Source: Leptasterias polaris
Lineage: Eukaryota > Echinodermata > Asteroidea > Forcipulatida > Asteriidae
Length of the DNA stretch: 64,000 bases
Assembly (NCBI GenBank): GCA_037783415.1
Contig: JAZGTN010000023.1
Coordinates: forward strand, 1,402,501-1,466,500
Direction of reading: 5' to 3'
Part shown: positions 23,117 to 33,770 of the stretch, piece by piece
How the letters are laid out: the number at the start of each line of letters is the position of its first letter
Position numbering within the stretch: position 1 is the first letter of the stretch
Translations under genes and position numbers: made by a program
Notes under the pieces: generated by a model
Databases searched by the model: none
Seen by the model: the letters and a program-made list of their open reading frames with translations, nothing else
Told to the model about the DNA's origin: nothing

Positions 23117-23825
23117 ATAGACTGTGCAAGTCTCGCGCGCATTCGAACTTCCGGGACCATAGTGGTCCCAACCATATGGAGTTTTACGTGGGCGAGATTT
23201 TGTTTCGTCAATTATTTTAGTTTAACGTAGGTTATGACCTAGAAAAGTATACATGTTGTTGGGAATGTAATACTAAGTGATAACAAAGTATGAAAGTAAA
23301 ACTAATTCAACAATATAACGAAGAAAAACCGAGAATTAACCGTGACCTCAGCTTCCGGTTATTGCAAAAAATTAAGAATTTTGTGCTCGCCTCCGATCAT
23401 AAAACTTATGTAAACACTTGTTTTGGATGCGCGATTATAATCGCCAGATGCTGTAATTGCAAAGCGAACCCTTTTCATTGCAGTCTATGGTTGTTGAGGC
23501 GTCAGCATCCTCTTTAAACTGCGATATGGGTCATTTTAAAACCCGTTTGACCATCACGAATCCGCATAAAGGGTTTCTGAAAAGTTAACATCAACAAAGC
23601 ATCCTTGTCCCAGAGTTTTAATTTTTTTCCAATAATAATTAACACACTTTTGTGTATTTTTTTCAAAAGCTAAAACTAATTTCATAAAATTGTAATTATT
23701 TATTTTTGTTGTTCAAATTTTGTCATGAGATATAATTTAAAACAAAGATTTGATTTCAGAAATAAAAATGTTCTTCGTTTGACGGGTTTTCTCGTTAGGA
23801 TACGCGCGAGACTTGCACAGTCTAT
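23117..23825. mobile_element. 709-bp DNA transposon with perfect 23-bp TIRs
   Basis: The left end (23117-23139: ATAGACTGTGCAAG, TCTCGCGCG) and right end (23803-23825: CGCGCGAGACTTGCAC, AGTCTAT) are exact inverted copies over 23 bases. The inside has no transposase-length frame (longest about 80 codons), so the element is non-autonomous. Internal phrases include TTCCGGGACCATAGTGGTCC near the left end. A relative of its left end may sit at 31690-31750 and of its inside at 17185-17215. Superfamily not assigned; a clear target-site duplication was not seen. Confidence 0.85.
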
Positions 23826-24034
23826 TCCCTACATCAATTTACCATACCTCAGAGAAGAGGGAAAATCTAATAAAAATAATTGGTTTTTAATCTGGCGTAG
23901 ATTGTACTGGTACCAATTATTTTGTGAATTATTTCAGATCGAAACGCCCGGCTATATGCAATTATAACTATAACATTTACACAAAAGTACAAAGACAGGT
24001 GACCTATGTTCACCACTTTCTTGACCATTTAACT

Positions 24035-24505
24035 AATGATGATAATAATAACAATACTAATAAGTTTTTATAAAGTGCTTTTTCACAACTGAAGCGCTCA
24101 TGATTTTTTCTACGGAAGTTCAAAGCTATTTTCCTTCTGTTAATTTTCCCGGTTTCTGCGCCATGAGCATCTTTTGTGATAGATACCGTCGCATTATTAT
24201 TATGTTTGGAATTATAAGAACCACTTTACATGTATACATGTAGCACCTTGTAAGGGTTTACAAGGTGCTGTTGCGCAAACTTAATGCAGCCTACCATGCC
24301 AGAAAACACCAGGGCCTTCTCTTAAAGATGCAGTGAATGATAACAAAACGCACAGGACCTACAGCTGTACGTCCCATCCAAAGGCTAAAGAATGATTAAG
24401 TGTCTTGATAATAAGGAAACACCAGGACTCGAACCCACACTCTGCTGATCGGAAACACCAGTGCTGGAGTCCAGTGTGCTTGACCGCTCAGCCATGACAC
24501 ATCAC
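24035..24505 (-). mobile_element. tRNA-Leu/Ser-headed SINE, long copy (minus)
   Basis: On the minus strand: A box TGGCTGAGCGG (24494-24482), B box GTGGGTTCGAGTCCTGG (about 24437-24422), the body with GCACCTTGTAA...TTACAAGGTGC hairpin (24243-24270), and a tail region with AGCGCTTCAGTTG, GCACTTTATAAAAAC and a (TTATTA)n-like end near 24045. The tail phrasing 'agcgc...ataaaaac' plus (ATT)n matches the end of the 27.67-kb SINE. The head and tail may belong to two neighbouring insertions. Confidence 0.75.
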
Positions 24506-24676
24506 AATATGTGAGTGATATGTAAAATAAAATTAATGCATTACTCCAGATGGTGTACAAGTTAAACAATCTTGACATGCACAAGGTCATTGTAAATATT
24601 ACACACAAACTAATAGGTAGGCATCCTTTCCCTTTAACCTAATTACCCCCTAATAAGCCCCTACACCTCTGCCCTG

Positions 24677-24689
24677 CCCCCCCCCCCCC
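24677..24689. repeat. Poly(C) tract
   Basis: About 13 consecutive C followed by AAAC. Confidence 0.9.
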
Positions 24690-26029
24690 AAACTCAACTC
24701 TGGTAATTGCCTGAACAAGAAATAAATAATTTTCAGAATGAAAACGTGATTTATATTTTTAACCATCCCATATAGCATCACAACAGGATAATGAATGACT
24801 AAATTGTTTTGCTTTTTCCGTTCTAAATTAAATAATCAAAATCAGGTGACTTATTTTGATTATGTGGTTGTAGTTTTTCTAAAAGAGATAAGTGGTGTTT
24901 TTGTTGGGATGTCTACCCATTGAAACTGAGGACTTTAACAAAAGGGATCCGGGTGTTTTTGAAGAGTGAGGGATATTGCTAGAAAAAATGAAATTGCTAA
25001 ATGTTGCTTTACAAAGAGTTGTTTCTCACCTCAATCTTTAAAGTTTTGAATTGAACACTTAGTGTTTAAAGTGTGTTTTAATAATACATATGAAGTGTGA
25101 ACCTGAGAACAAAAGAGGTCAACATAATGTAGGGACTTAAAACACTATGTGGACTTACACACGTCCACATAGTGCTATTTACAGTGTTGAGGAATAGGAT
25201 TTGTATAGGAATGTCTACACTTGACAGCAACACAGACCTTGGTTTGTGTATGGGTGTGTATGAAGTATTTTTTTAAATTGTTTAATGGGGAGGTTTATCA
25301 AGTAAATCTCTTTTATACTTTGACAAATGCTCTTTAATGATTGTTACAGTAATCACGTCCACTAAAGCGTCGTTGAGACTCCAGACAGATTAACCAATGA
25401 GACATACTGTCATTAAATCTGCACATGACTCAAGACAAGCCCAGGTTCTATCACTGAATACTTAAGTTTCAGTCATTGAAAAAAGAAAAATAATAACACA
25501 AGAAAAAGGCCACTCTAAAAGCACCAGCACTTTCCAGTAGCTTGTTACATTCCTGATGTCATGCTACAATCACCATCACAGCAATCTGTCTGAATGTAAG
25601 TGTTACTTCACTGGCACTAATGGTACTTGAGATATCTTTTCTACTAATAACAGAAGCTATGATTATAGAAAAGACAACTATGGCATCCTTGATGTAGCTT
25701 GTACTCAATGAAGCATGAAGGATCACAGTTGTTAAAGAGAGGAGGTAACTATGAAGGAGAGACCCGAGTGATACAGTGTGTTTTGGAAGAGAAAATCCCT
25801 TAAAAATAACGAGTGTTTTCAAAAACCCTAAAGGGAAACTAACTAGAAAGTATTTTAAGCACAAATCGTTTATAGATTCAAAATGACAATATTTCTAATC
25901 ATTTTATGATCACAGTTCCTTTAGAATATTATATTTGAAGTTTATATATTTATTATATTACACATTCAACAGCACTCTTAGCGCCGATAACAGGATTAAT
26001 AGGAAACAAGAGGAAATGCACATTTTTAG
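24690..26029. other. Unassigned AT-rich noncoding DNA
   Basis: No gene supported. A 101-codon minus frame at 25559-25864 is unusually hydrophobic and has coding-like codon variety, but no acceptor/donor context or recognised family. The hairpin at 25143-25174 is listed separately. Confidence 0.35.
25143..25174. repeat. Hairpin, 12-bp arms
   Basis: CACTATGTGGAC, a short loop, GTCCACATAGTG. Flanked by loosely mirrored AAAACACT and GCTATTTACAGTG, possibly the centre of an eroded foldback element. Confidence 0.8.
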
Positions 26030-26190
26030 GGGTGGGAGGAAAACCCCAAATGGGGGAAACCCACGCAATCAGGCAGGGACTGAAAGCTCAATCCACATAT
26101 ACAAGGCTCTGGTGTGAGGTGGGATTTGAACCGGGGTCCATAGAAGTGAAAGGCAGGGAAAGAAACCACTCAGCCAAAATGATCCTTCAG
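26030..26190 (-). mobile_element. tRNA-derived SINE (minus)
   Basis: On the minus strand: A box TTGGCTGAGTGG (26176-26165), a long variable arm, B box CCGGTTCAAATCCC (26134-26121), then a body. The A/B spacing is of the Leu/Ser type. The tRNA fold is incomplete, so it is a retroposed copy. Confidence 0.6.
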
Positions 26191-27671
26191 TTGGCATGTT
26201 GGACTTTTGGTTTTGTTTATTTTATGTTTTTATATTTTATTGTGCGTTAAAATAAAACCATAATCGATTTTCAGTTGTCAAGACCATAGAAAAGAGCCTT
26301 AAAAAAAATATATATATTTTTCATTATAAAAGATATGTAGGCCTACTTTTGCAAGCAGTTTGAAGTGTTATGTATATATTTTTTAACTTGTTATAAACAT
26401 AAAGAATGGCTTTATTAGTAATACAGCTGCTCTATTAAACCACAGAGTTCACAGTCAAACTAATGGACATTACACATCACAGGTGGACTCCCCCTTTTAC
26501 AATAATTAATGAACACATTTTTTGTAATTAATGGGTTTGGTTTATGACTTGCAGGACATTGTGTCACTGCGGGCGACCTTATTACAACTTTGACAGGACC
26601 CAGCTTACAATGCGTGAATGCATGTGTGTTTAGCAAGACACCTTTCAATGAAGCCAGGGAGAATTGAATTATGTGGTTACAATAAATTTGATTGGATTGA
26701 TTTTTCCAGGTTAGTTCTGCTGGGGCCGGGCCTTGGACAGTACACAATGCATAATAAGTTAGAAAGCCTTCGTTCTTGCCAGCTTTCAACCATTATGAGA
26801 ACAATTTATGTACAACCAAATTTAACTTCAGTACATCAAATTTACCAACATCAAATTCAACTTAAAATAAATTGTGATTAGAAATTAACTACAACTGCCC
26901 CCCCCCCCCCCCCATTGATGTACAGATGTGTAAGAACAACCATTCTATTTAAAAAAATGTTAGTGTTATCATTACATGTGATTATTTATGAATAATTTAT
27001 GGTTTAATGGAATATGTGTGTGTAGAGTAAACATGTTTCAGTTGGTCATGGATCACTTGTTGTGTCATGTAAACAAACTCTGCCAAACAACTCATGCATA
27101 GTCTGCCACAAGGGGGATCCGCGTTTGTTCATTCATTAAAATCATGAATAATTCATTAACTTATGAAACACTTACGACTATTTTTAATCAGAAAACACAG
27201 ATGATCCTTCAGAATTAACATTGAAAATTGGAAATATTTTTCTTTTATAAATTCAAGAGAGTTATAGGCTTTCATTTAAGGTAATGCATGTAAAATCCGC
27301 CAATGATAGGTGGTTATTAATTAAAAACTAAATCTAATTATTTTCGGGATCCCAACATTATCTCATGTCCATCAGCCATGAACTAACACTGTAACAGTTG
27401 TGCATTTTACATGTTTTTTACGCATTGTCCTTGGCATATGCAAACAGTTTTGTATATTTTTTGTTTTGAAACAGAAACATCCGTCAAAATTCCACCAGTT
27501 TAAAAATAGTATTGCTAAAATCCAGCTGTAGTTTATGAGAAAACACATTTACATATCTATTTCTGATAGCTTAATTGTACTCTCTGGCCTGATTCCAGGA
27601 AGACCAGATGCAAACACAATACCCTCATAAATTACAGCATTTCAGAAAGAACATGTTGAGGGTGATTGAAC
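26191..27671. other. Unassigned AT-rich noncoding DNA
   Basis: No gene supported. A 109-codon minus frame (26460-26789) and an 87-codon plus frame (26618-26881) overlap each other and have no motif. A poly(C) run is at 26898. Confidence 0.35.
26898..26913. repeat. Poly(C) tract
   Basis: About 16 consecutive C. Confidence 0.95.
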
Positions 27672-27990
27672 TAAAAAAATTGGCCAAGCGGTTTAGCGCA
27701 TCCAAATCAAGTTCTGATGGTTAAGTCATTGAGGTGTGGGTTCAAGTCCCCGTCATGACACTTGTGTCCTTGAGCAAGATGCTTTGGGTACCTGCAAGGC
27801 AGGAGGTCGATCTTGTGTTTGAAAAAGCCTTGGAGTGCCATGACAGCCCAGGGTTGTATACACACCTCAGGGAGCTGAGAAAGATTACAGGAATGTTATT
27901 GGCCCAATGACCAGGGCACTAATGTAAAGCGCATTGATACCCTAATGTAAAATGCGCTATATAATAAGAACTATAGTAATAATATTGTAG
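27672..27990 (+). mobile_element. tRNA-Leu-headed SINE, near full length
   Basis: A box TGGCCAAGCGG (27681-27691), long variable arm, B box GTGGGTTCAAGTCCC (27736-27750), then CATGACACTTGTGTCCTTGA, GCAAGATGCTTTGGG, a body with CCCAGGGTTGTATACAC and CTCAGGGAGCTGAGA, and an end with AAAGCGCATTGATA, AAATGCGCTATATAATAAG and an (AAT)-rich tail. The tail is typical of deuterostome tRNA-SINEs. It shares head and body words with the minus copy at 14285-14606. Confidence 0.85.
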
Positions 27991-30900
27991 TAGTCCAACA
28001 CATCCTTACTTTGTAGGCTATACATCATATAAAACAATTAGATTTTCTTCCCTTCTTATTGATGGCAATATGATTTCATCTTCAAAAATATTCTCTTCAA
28101 AAATGTTTCATATTTTATGTACAAATTGCCAAATAAAGAATAAAGGTTTCACAACCAAATTCAACAATTTAACACCGATTCAATGTCATTTGAAAATGAC
28201 TGCTCCATTGTATCAGCATACAACATTCAAAAGGAGTCACTCAACTTCAACAGTTCAGCATTCACTGGTCAAATTGGATCGTTCAAATCCATTGGGTCAC
28301 AAAGATCATTAATTTCATAAAAAGCCAGCAGCCAGTCAACCATAGAGATTCAACTGAAGAATATGGTGATAATGTTATCTTGACTGCGTATAAATGAAAC
28401 AGAATGGCACACATTAACCTGAGTAAGGACGATGAATGCAATAGTAGTTAAAACAAAACCCTAGTTTGACCGAATTAGCGAAAATGTATGAGTTGAGTAA
28501 ATGTTTGCTGACATAGACCAGGAAACCCTATATAAATTAATTAATTAATTGAAGTGTTGTCTGACAGACCTTGAGGAGTTGGAACTGAACTCATAAACCT
28601 CTAGGGCAGAAGTCTAACTGCAAACCAATCAAAGCCAGAGAAACAACCGAAACAAGGAAACTATCATATGGTAATTGGAGGATGGAAAAAGGAGTAAATT
28701 AGTTGAAGTGCAAAATAACTAAGATATATTACCTGGTTATGAAAGGCCATTTAGTTTGGAGTAAAGCTTTCAGTTTTGGGGGAAGTTTGCCATCTGCCCT
28801 TGTCATTTGCAGTGGAGCTTTTATACATCTTTTTACATTAAAACATAGGCATTCTTGTTCTGGTATGTAATATTTTTTGTAGACACAAATTCTGAATTCA
28901 TTGAAATACTAACTCCATTCTATTTAAAAATGTTAATTTGAGACTTTAACAATCAAATGAAAGCACTTAAAACACACAATAAAATGATAGCACTTCAAAC
29001 ACTGCTCCAATGACTACTGCAACTTCAATGGAAAACAAAAAGTCAAGCTTTAATTAAGTTGCATTATCATAACAACAACCTCTATTCAAGCATGAGATAT
29101 CAACACCAATTGATCAATGTGTGCCATTATAAACAAAGAGATGTATGTCACTCCAACAATGCACATAGATTGATTGTTGGTCAGTGGAAACCAGTAATAA
29201 TGTCAGCCTGTAGTGACAAAGAGGGTGATTGTATCTGAGTGCAATAAAATTTCTGTTTCGTTGATTATTTATTTTGTTGCGGGATCAGGTTTCTTTTGTC
29301 AGCGTGACAAAAGGAGAAATAACAAAATCATTATAAAAAATTCAAAATTCAAAAAGCTAAGCTGAATCGCTGTGGCTATAACATTTACAAGGGGTACCTC
29401 ATCATATGACTGAATAATAATATACACAAATTAAGAATAAATGGCAAGGACAGTACATTGGTGCTTGGCAGTTTGATTTTGTTTTCTTTGATGACAAATC
29501 TAGTTTAATTTTGGACAACTTTGATCCCTCAGATTCTTTTTCCACAATTTCTTTCCTAGCTGGAAATTCAACTGGGCTATTGGAAGATAAATAATTTGGT
29601 AGTTAGGCCTATTAAAAAAAGTGAAAAAAAATTGATGATTGAAAATTAGAAGAAAAAAATTCAGAATAACTTGGATTGTTGCTCGTAGTTTTTTTTTAAA
29701 TGCATCGATTTTGAGCATACATTTGTAAAACAATAATAATCAAACATAACAATGGTTGCATTACTAATTGGAGCTAAATGGTGACAACTTTGTTCAAATA
29801 TTTGTCTTTATTTTGGAAGATTTAACTTCAGGTTTGTATGGTTGGTAATTATAAGTCCTATTTATAAGTCCTTATAAGTCCTAGACAAAAAGGAGTAACA
29901 ACAGCCATTGCTGACGTGTTATGGTTTGACAGATGTTCATTTACTTTTTGTTTTGAAATTACGTTTTACACTGTCCACAATTTAGACTGATATTTGAAGT
30001 GGAAAGAAAAACAAATAGTTGAAGCTGTTTTTGTGTTGCTAAAATGCCGACCTCATGCGATGCAATCAATTAGCAATGCAATGAAGGTGTGTTTTTATAT
30101 TTTCTTGTATTGTTTCACTAATTAAATAAATATTTGTGATGTATTTCCCAGCTTCAATAAGGATAAGTAATCAAGTTTTAGCATTCATGCACACCACATG
30201 GTTGAATGGAGGAGACAATGTGTCAACTCGAAGATAACAAATGAGTCCAACAGACTTCTCAGAATGCTTAACATTTACACATGTATGGCTTCTTTTTAAT
30301 GTGTGGAAAATCTAAAGATGGAGATACATTCTGGATAGTGGTTTTTTCCCCCTACTGATGATGGACAGACTTGGACAGGAAAGATCAGTCTCAGGGATAT
30401 TTCTGGAATACATTGTTCGCTAATTAGGCCCACAGTGGACGTCTTATGTGGCGCCATGGGTATCTTTACTAAGATATTTTCATAATTAACTATATTTAAG
30501 GCTTGCATGATTTTCTTTTAATTATCAAGTGAGGTCATCAATGCTATTTAAATTATCAAGTGAGGTGCATCGTTAGTGAGACAGGCTCAAGCTAGATCTT
30601 TGATTCATCCCATACTTAAGCACCGCCTCTCAAGCCAACGGATTCAGCTCAGAAGCAATTTTGGCGTGGTCGGTATTTGGCACAAAACGGATGACTGATG
30701 AAAGAAATTTGGTACATTCGCAGAAAACCAGGCATGTAACTGGATTATGTTATGCAGTTTATTCTATCTTACTTGCATCAAAACTGATACAAAAGCCCCC
30801 CAAAACCAACAAAAACAGTAACAACAACAACAAGAAAATATATCACCAAGAAAGCCAGATTCCACAATTAAGGATCCAGAATAAACTTTTCAAAACATCC

Positions 30901-31051
30901 ACTGACAAAAAACCACAACCATGAACTTCATTCCTCTTCCAAAGAGCTCAAGCAGACAAAAATACACACTAAATGTACTTTCTGTAAACAAAATACAACA
31001 AGAAGGGAGCCAATCATGGTTACAATTATTATACCTTTTGGATGGCAACAT
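27991..31051. other. Unassigned AT-rich noncoding DNA
   Basis: No gene supported over 3 kb. Small items: (AATT)n near 28523-28540; a repeated ATTATCAAGTGAGGT at 30525 and 30553; AAGTCC repeated near 29853-29880. 29200-29275 has a LINE-tail feel (GAGTGCAATAAAATTTCTG) but no coding part. Confidence 0.35.
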
Positions 31052-31352
31052 TATAGACCTTTCTATTGTTGATAAACAAAGTGCGCCGGTTGGCATGGAC
31101 AGCCGAATGTTAGCAAAACATTCAATCGTGTTAAACAAAATTGTGACAAAATTCAACATTTTCTGTAAAGATTCATGAACTGAAATACCTCCCATGATTG
31201 GTTGATTTGTTTCCAACAAATTCAACACTATTTTTGAATATTTGTGTAACATTGCTACAAACTGTTTTTGTTTTGCAGTTATGGCTTTCCATAGTTTTCC
31301 AACCTCGGTTGGCAAAATCTTGGGCCGTGACGTTGCAATAGAAAGGTCTATA
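31052..31352. mobile_element. 301-bp MITE with TATAGACCTTTCTATT TIRs
   Basis: TATAGACCTTTCTATTG at 31052 pairs exactly with CAATAGAAAGGTCTATA ending at 31352. The inside is non-coding, although a 174-codon chance frame on the minus strand (30890-31414) reads across the whole element. Inner sequence is partly mirrored (AAATTCAACATTTTC / AAATTCAACACTATTT). Confidence 0.85.
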
Positions 31353-31689
31353 CAAGACATTTCTTTACAGGCCAAATTAATGTCTGTGTTTATCAGCCTT
31401 CTTGAATTGGGCATTTGGGCCCATATGCTTCTAACAGACTAGCATAATTTGTTTTCCGGATCCCTAACACCTTGTGTTTTTGCCTCCATATTATATGCAA
31501 GTGTTCCTATCAACTGATCAGACCAACCATCAGCTGTTATTGTGAATCAATACATTACATCCTGTTCAAACTAGAGTATAATAATGACACAGATGCACAT
31601 GGCATTGTGTTGTCCTGTACTTGTTGTGAGTTTAGGGCTTCGTTTTAATTGACTGGCTTTGGTTATAGAGGACAACAACATTAGAAATG

Positions 31690-31750
31690 TTGAACAGACC
31701 GTGCGAGTTTCGTGCATATTCGAGACTTGCAGAGTTTGCGCATGGAGGAA
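31690..31750 (+). mobile_element. Possible relic of the 23.12-kb transposon end
   Basis: AGACCGTGCGAGTTTCGTGC and CGAGACTTGCAGAG resemble the terminal AGACTGTGCAAGTCTCGCGC of the 709-bp element and its complement. The two half-matches lie close together, as if most of the element were deleted. Confidence 0.3.
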
Positions 31751-31848
31751 AAAGTCATCCATAGTTTATGGATCTACGGTTCCTTTCATTTAGTGATTGT
31801 CCAAATTTCTGAGGACTCAGGATATGGTAGTATGCACCACCAGCTATC

Positions 31849-31964
31849 AAGCCATACTGTGAGCTTGGCCAGTCTGGTACAAACTCAGAGACAATAGGAT
31901 ACGGGCTGTTTTTGTTGGCAATGTTTGGGTACAGGCACAGCAAGGGATGAAGCCATACTGTGAG
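31849..31964. repeat. Direct repeat AAGCCATACTGTGAG, 101 bp apart
   Basis: The 15-mer AAGCCATACTGTGAG occurs at 31849 and 31950. The sequence between is otherwise not repeated. It could be a target-site duplication or chance. Confidence 0.5.
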
Positions 31965-32039
31965 TGTACCAATTGTGTGACCTGGCTGTTGCCTTCGTCC
32001 TGTAATGTAGAAGTACATGGAGAGGCAGTGATCAATCAT

Positions 32040-33289
32040 GAAAATTACACTGTGTCCAATTTGAGGGACTTTAAAAATTGTTTTTGCTGTTGCTAATGTT
32101 GTAAGTCAAGCACATGCAGTGACCAAGCTATACTATGACAGTGTTAACCAAATTGTAAGACAGCCATTCACCAAGTAGTTACAAACGAGCCTCTTTTATG
32201 ACATCGTATCAAAAGGTGAGAGAACAAAGCCGTTAAAGTTAGGTCATTTTCCAAACCATCTCATTAGCAGGTGAAATTAATTACATCGCCTTGACATTAT
32301 GTTTTCACACACAAGGTAAAATCAACTCGTTCTCTGTTGGGCTGGTTGACAAAGCAACTATTATATGCAGAAGATATCTCACCAGTTTGGATATCCTTAG
32401 ATAGTAAAGAAATAAATATGAAAGCTGTATCTTTAAAATGATAGTTTGGCAATATATTCTCTTTCTGGTGGATATATATTATAGTAGTTTTTAGTCACAG
32501 GAGAGATGCTTGGGTATCTTTTGGGCACACTGCTTTGAAAAGTAGTGGTGTGACGATAGTTCATTGGTATGTTTTCCTTTAAAATACCATAGATTTAGTC
32601 ATGGGAATGTATGTGCGGCCTTTAGACACTGTTTGATCAGTCATTCGGATTTATAAGTGTTGCTGAATGACTCATACATGTTTCAAATTTCTAATAGCAA
32701 ATATGGACACTCAATTTACAAATCTTAATAGCAGTTGTTTTCAGGAGTACCATTGCATGACTTCCTTCGAAAATGACTTCTTCATTTTCTCTCTCTGTTG
32801 TTTAGTTTGTTTAGATTTATAGTATTCCTAAATGTTCAAATTTGTTTCTGGAATGAGCTTTAAGGCTAGAAATACAAATTTAAAAGCATGCTAAAAGCTT
32901 AAGACAGTTATTTTTAAATGTTTCATCATATTTTTGTGTCTTTGCTTCATATCAATAAAGTAATAATAATGTGCAGTTCTTGATTAGAGCTTTTCACACC
33001 CGATGGGCAGTGAGACTTTTTGTAAAGATGACTTTGCTATAGGCAGACCTTATCATAGTAATGGAAACATATCCAATTACCATAGCAACTATAAAAACTA
33101 ATAAATCAACATTGGGTGGTAAAATCTTGGTAGGTAACTGCTGTATATCCGACAGTCTCAATTTGTTTTCTCGCTCTAATGAGCCAGCTAAATTTCATCC
33201 CTGGGGAGCAATTTTGTATTTCTTCAGAAAACAAGACATCATCTCAGGACTGAAGACTAAATCAATACCAGATGGTTTTTTGCAAGGGT
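32040..33289. other. Unassigned AT-rich noncoding DNA
   Basis: No exon or repeat recognised. An 86-codon plus frame at 33061-33321 has no recognised motif. Confidence 0.35.
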
Positions 33290-33770
33290 TTGCTGATACA
33301 GTAAGTATCTGTTGTATGTAAATCTACAATTACTACAACAAAATACTCATGGCTTTTGCATACCCCTACCTTTCAATGCCTTTTACACTACTGAAGTTAT
33401 TAACATGAAAAAGCCATTATTTCAGACTTTATATTGAATTATTCAATATGAAGTCAGAAATAAGGTCAAATTAGGACAGTTTGGAGTATAGTCATACAAT
33501 ATTTGATGCATATAAATCTACACTTACTGCATTTTTGAACTTGTGCATCACATCCCCATGCCTTTGTACAAAGATGAGTGACGTTTTGCATCATTTCACA
33601 CACAAAAAGTCGACTTCTAGTTTTTAATGTATAGAAAAAGTATTAAGTTTGGATAATGGTCATACAGTATTAATTTGTCAAAAATATTTCTACAATTATT
33701 ATAGCAAATGACATGGTTCTTTTGCAATGACCCATACACTTTTGTACAACAGATGAGTAAGATTTCACAC
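33290..33770. repeat. Three degenerate tandem copies, about 170-190 bp
   Basis: The series GTCATACAATATTTGATGC.., TAAATCTACAATTACT.., CATGCCTTTGTACA.. AGATGAGT recurs in the same order at about 33299, 33491 and 33659 with heavy divergence (for example TATTTCTACAATTATTATAG against AAATCTACACTTACTGC). It looks like an old satellite or minisatellite with a long unit. Boundaries are approximate. Confidence 0.55.

Noticed and set aside
30525..30567. ATTATCAAGTGAGGT repeated 28 bp apart as a minisatellite
   Set aside because: Only two copies; it can be a single slippage event or an insertion footprint and adds nothing further.
30890..31414. Longest open frame of the window (174 codons, minus)
   Set aside because: It runs straight through the 301-bp MITE at 31052-31352 and both flanks, with no domain or splice context. 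Chance frame.
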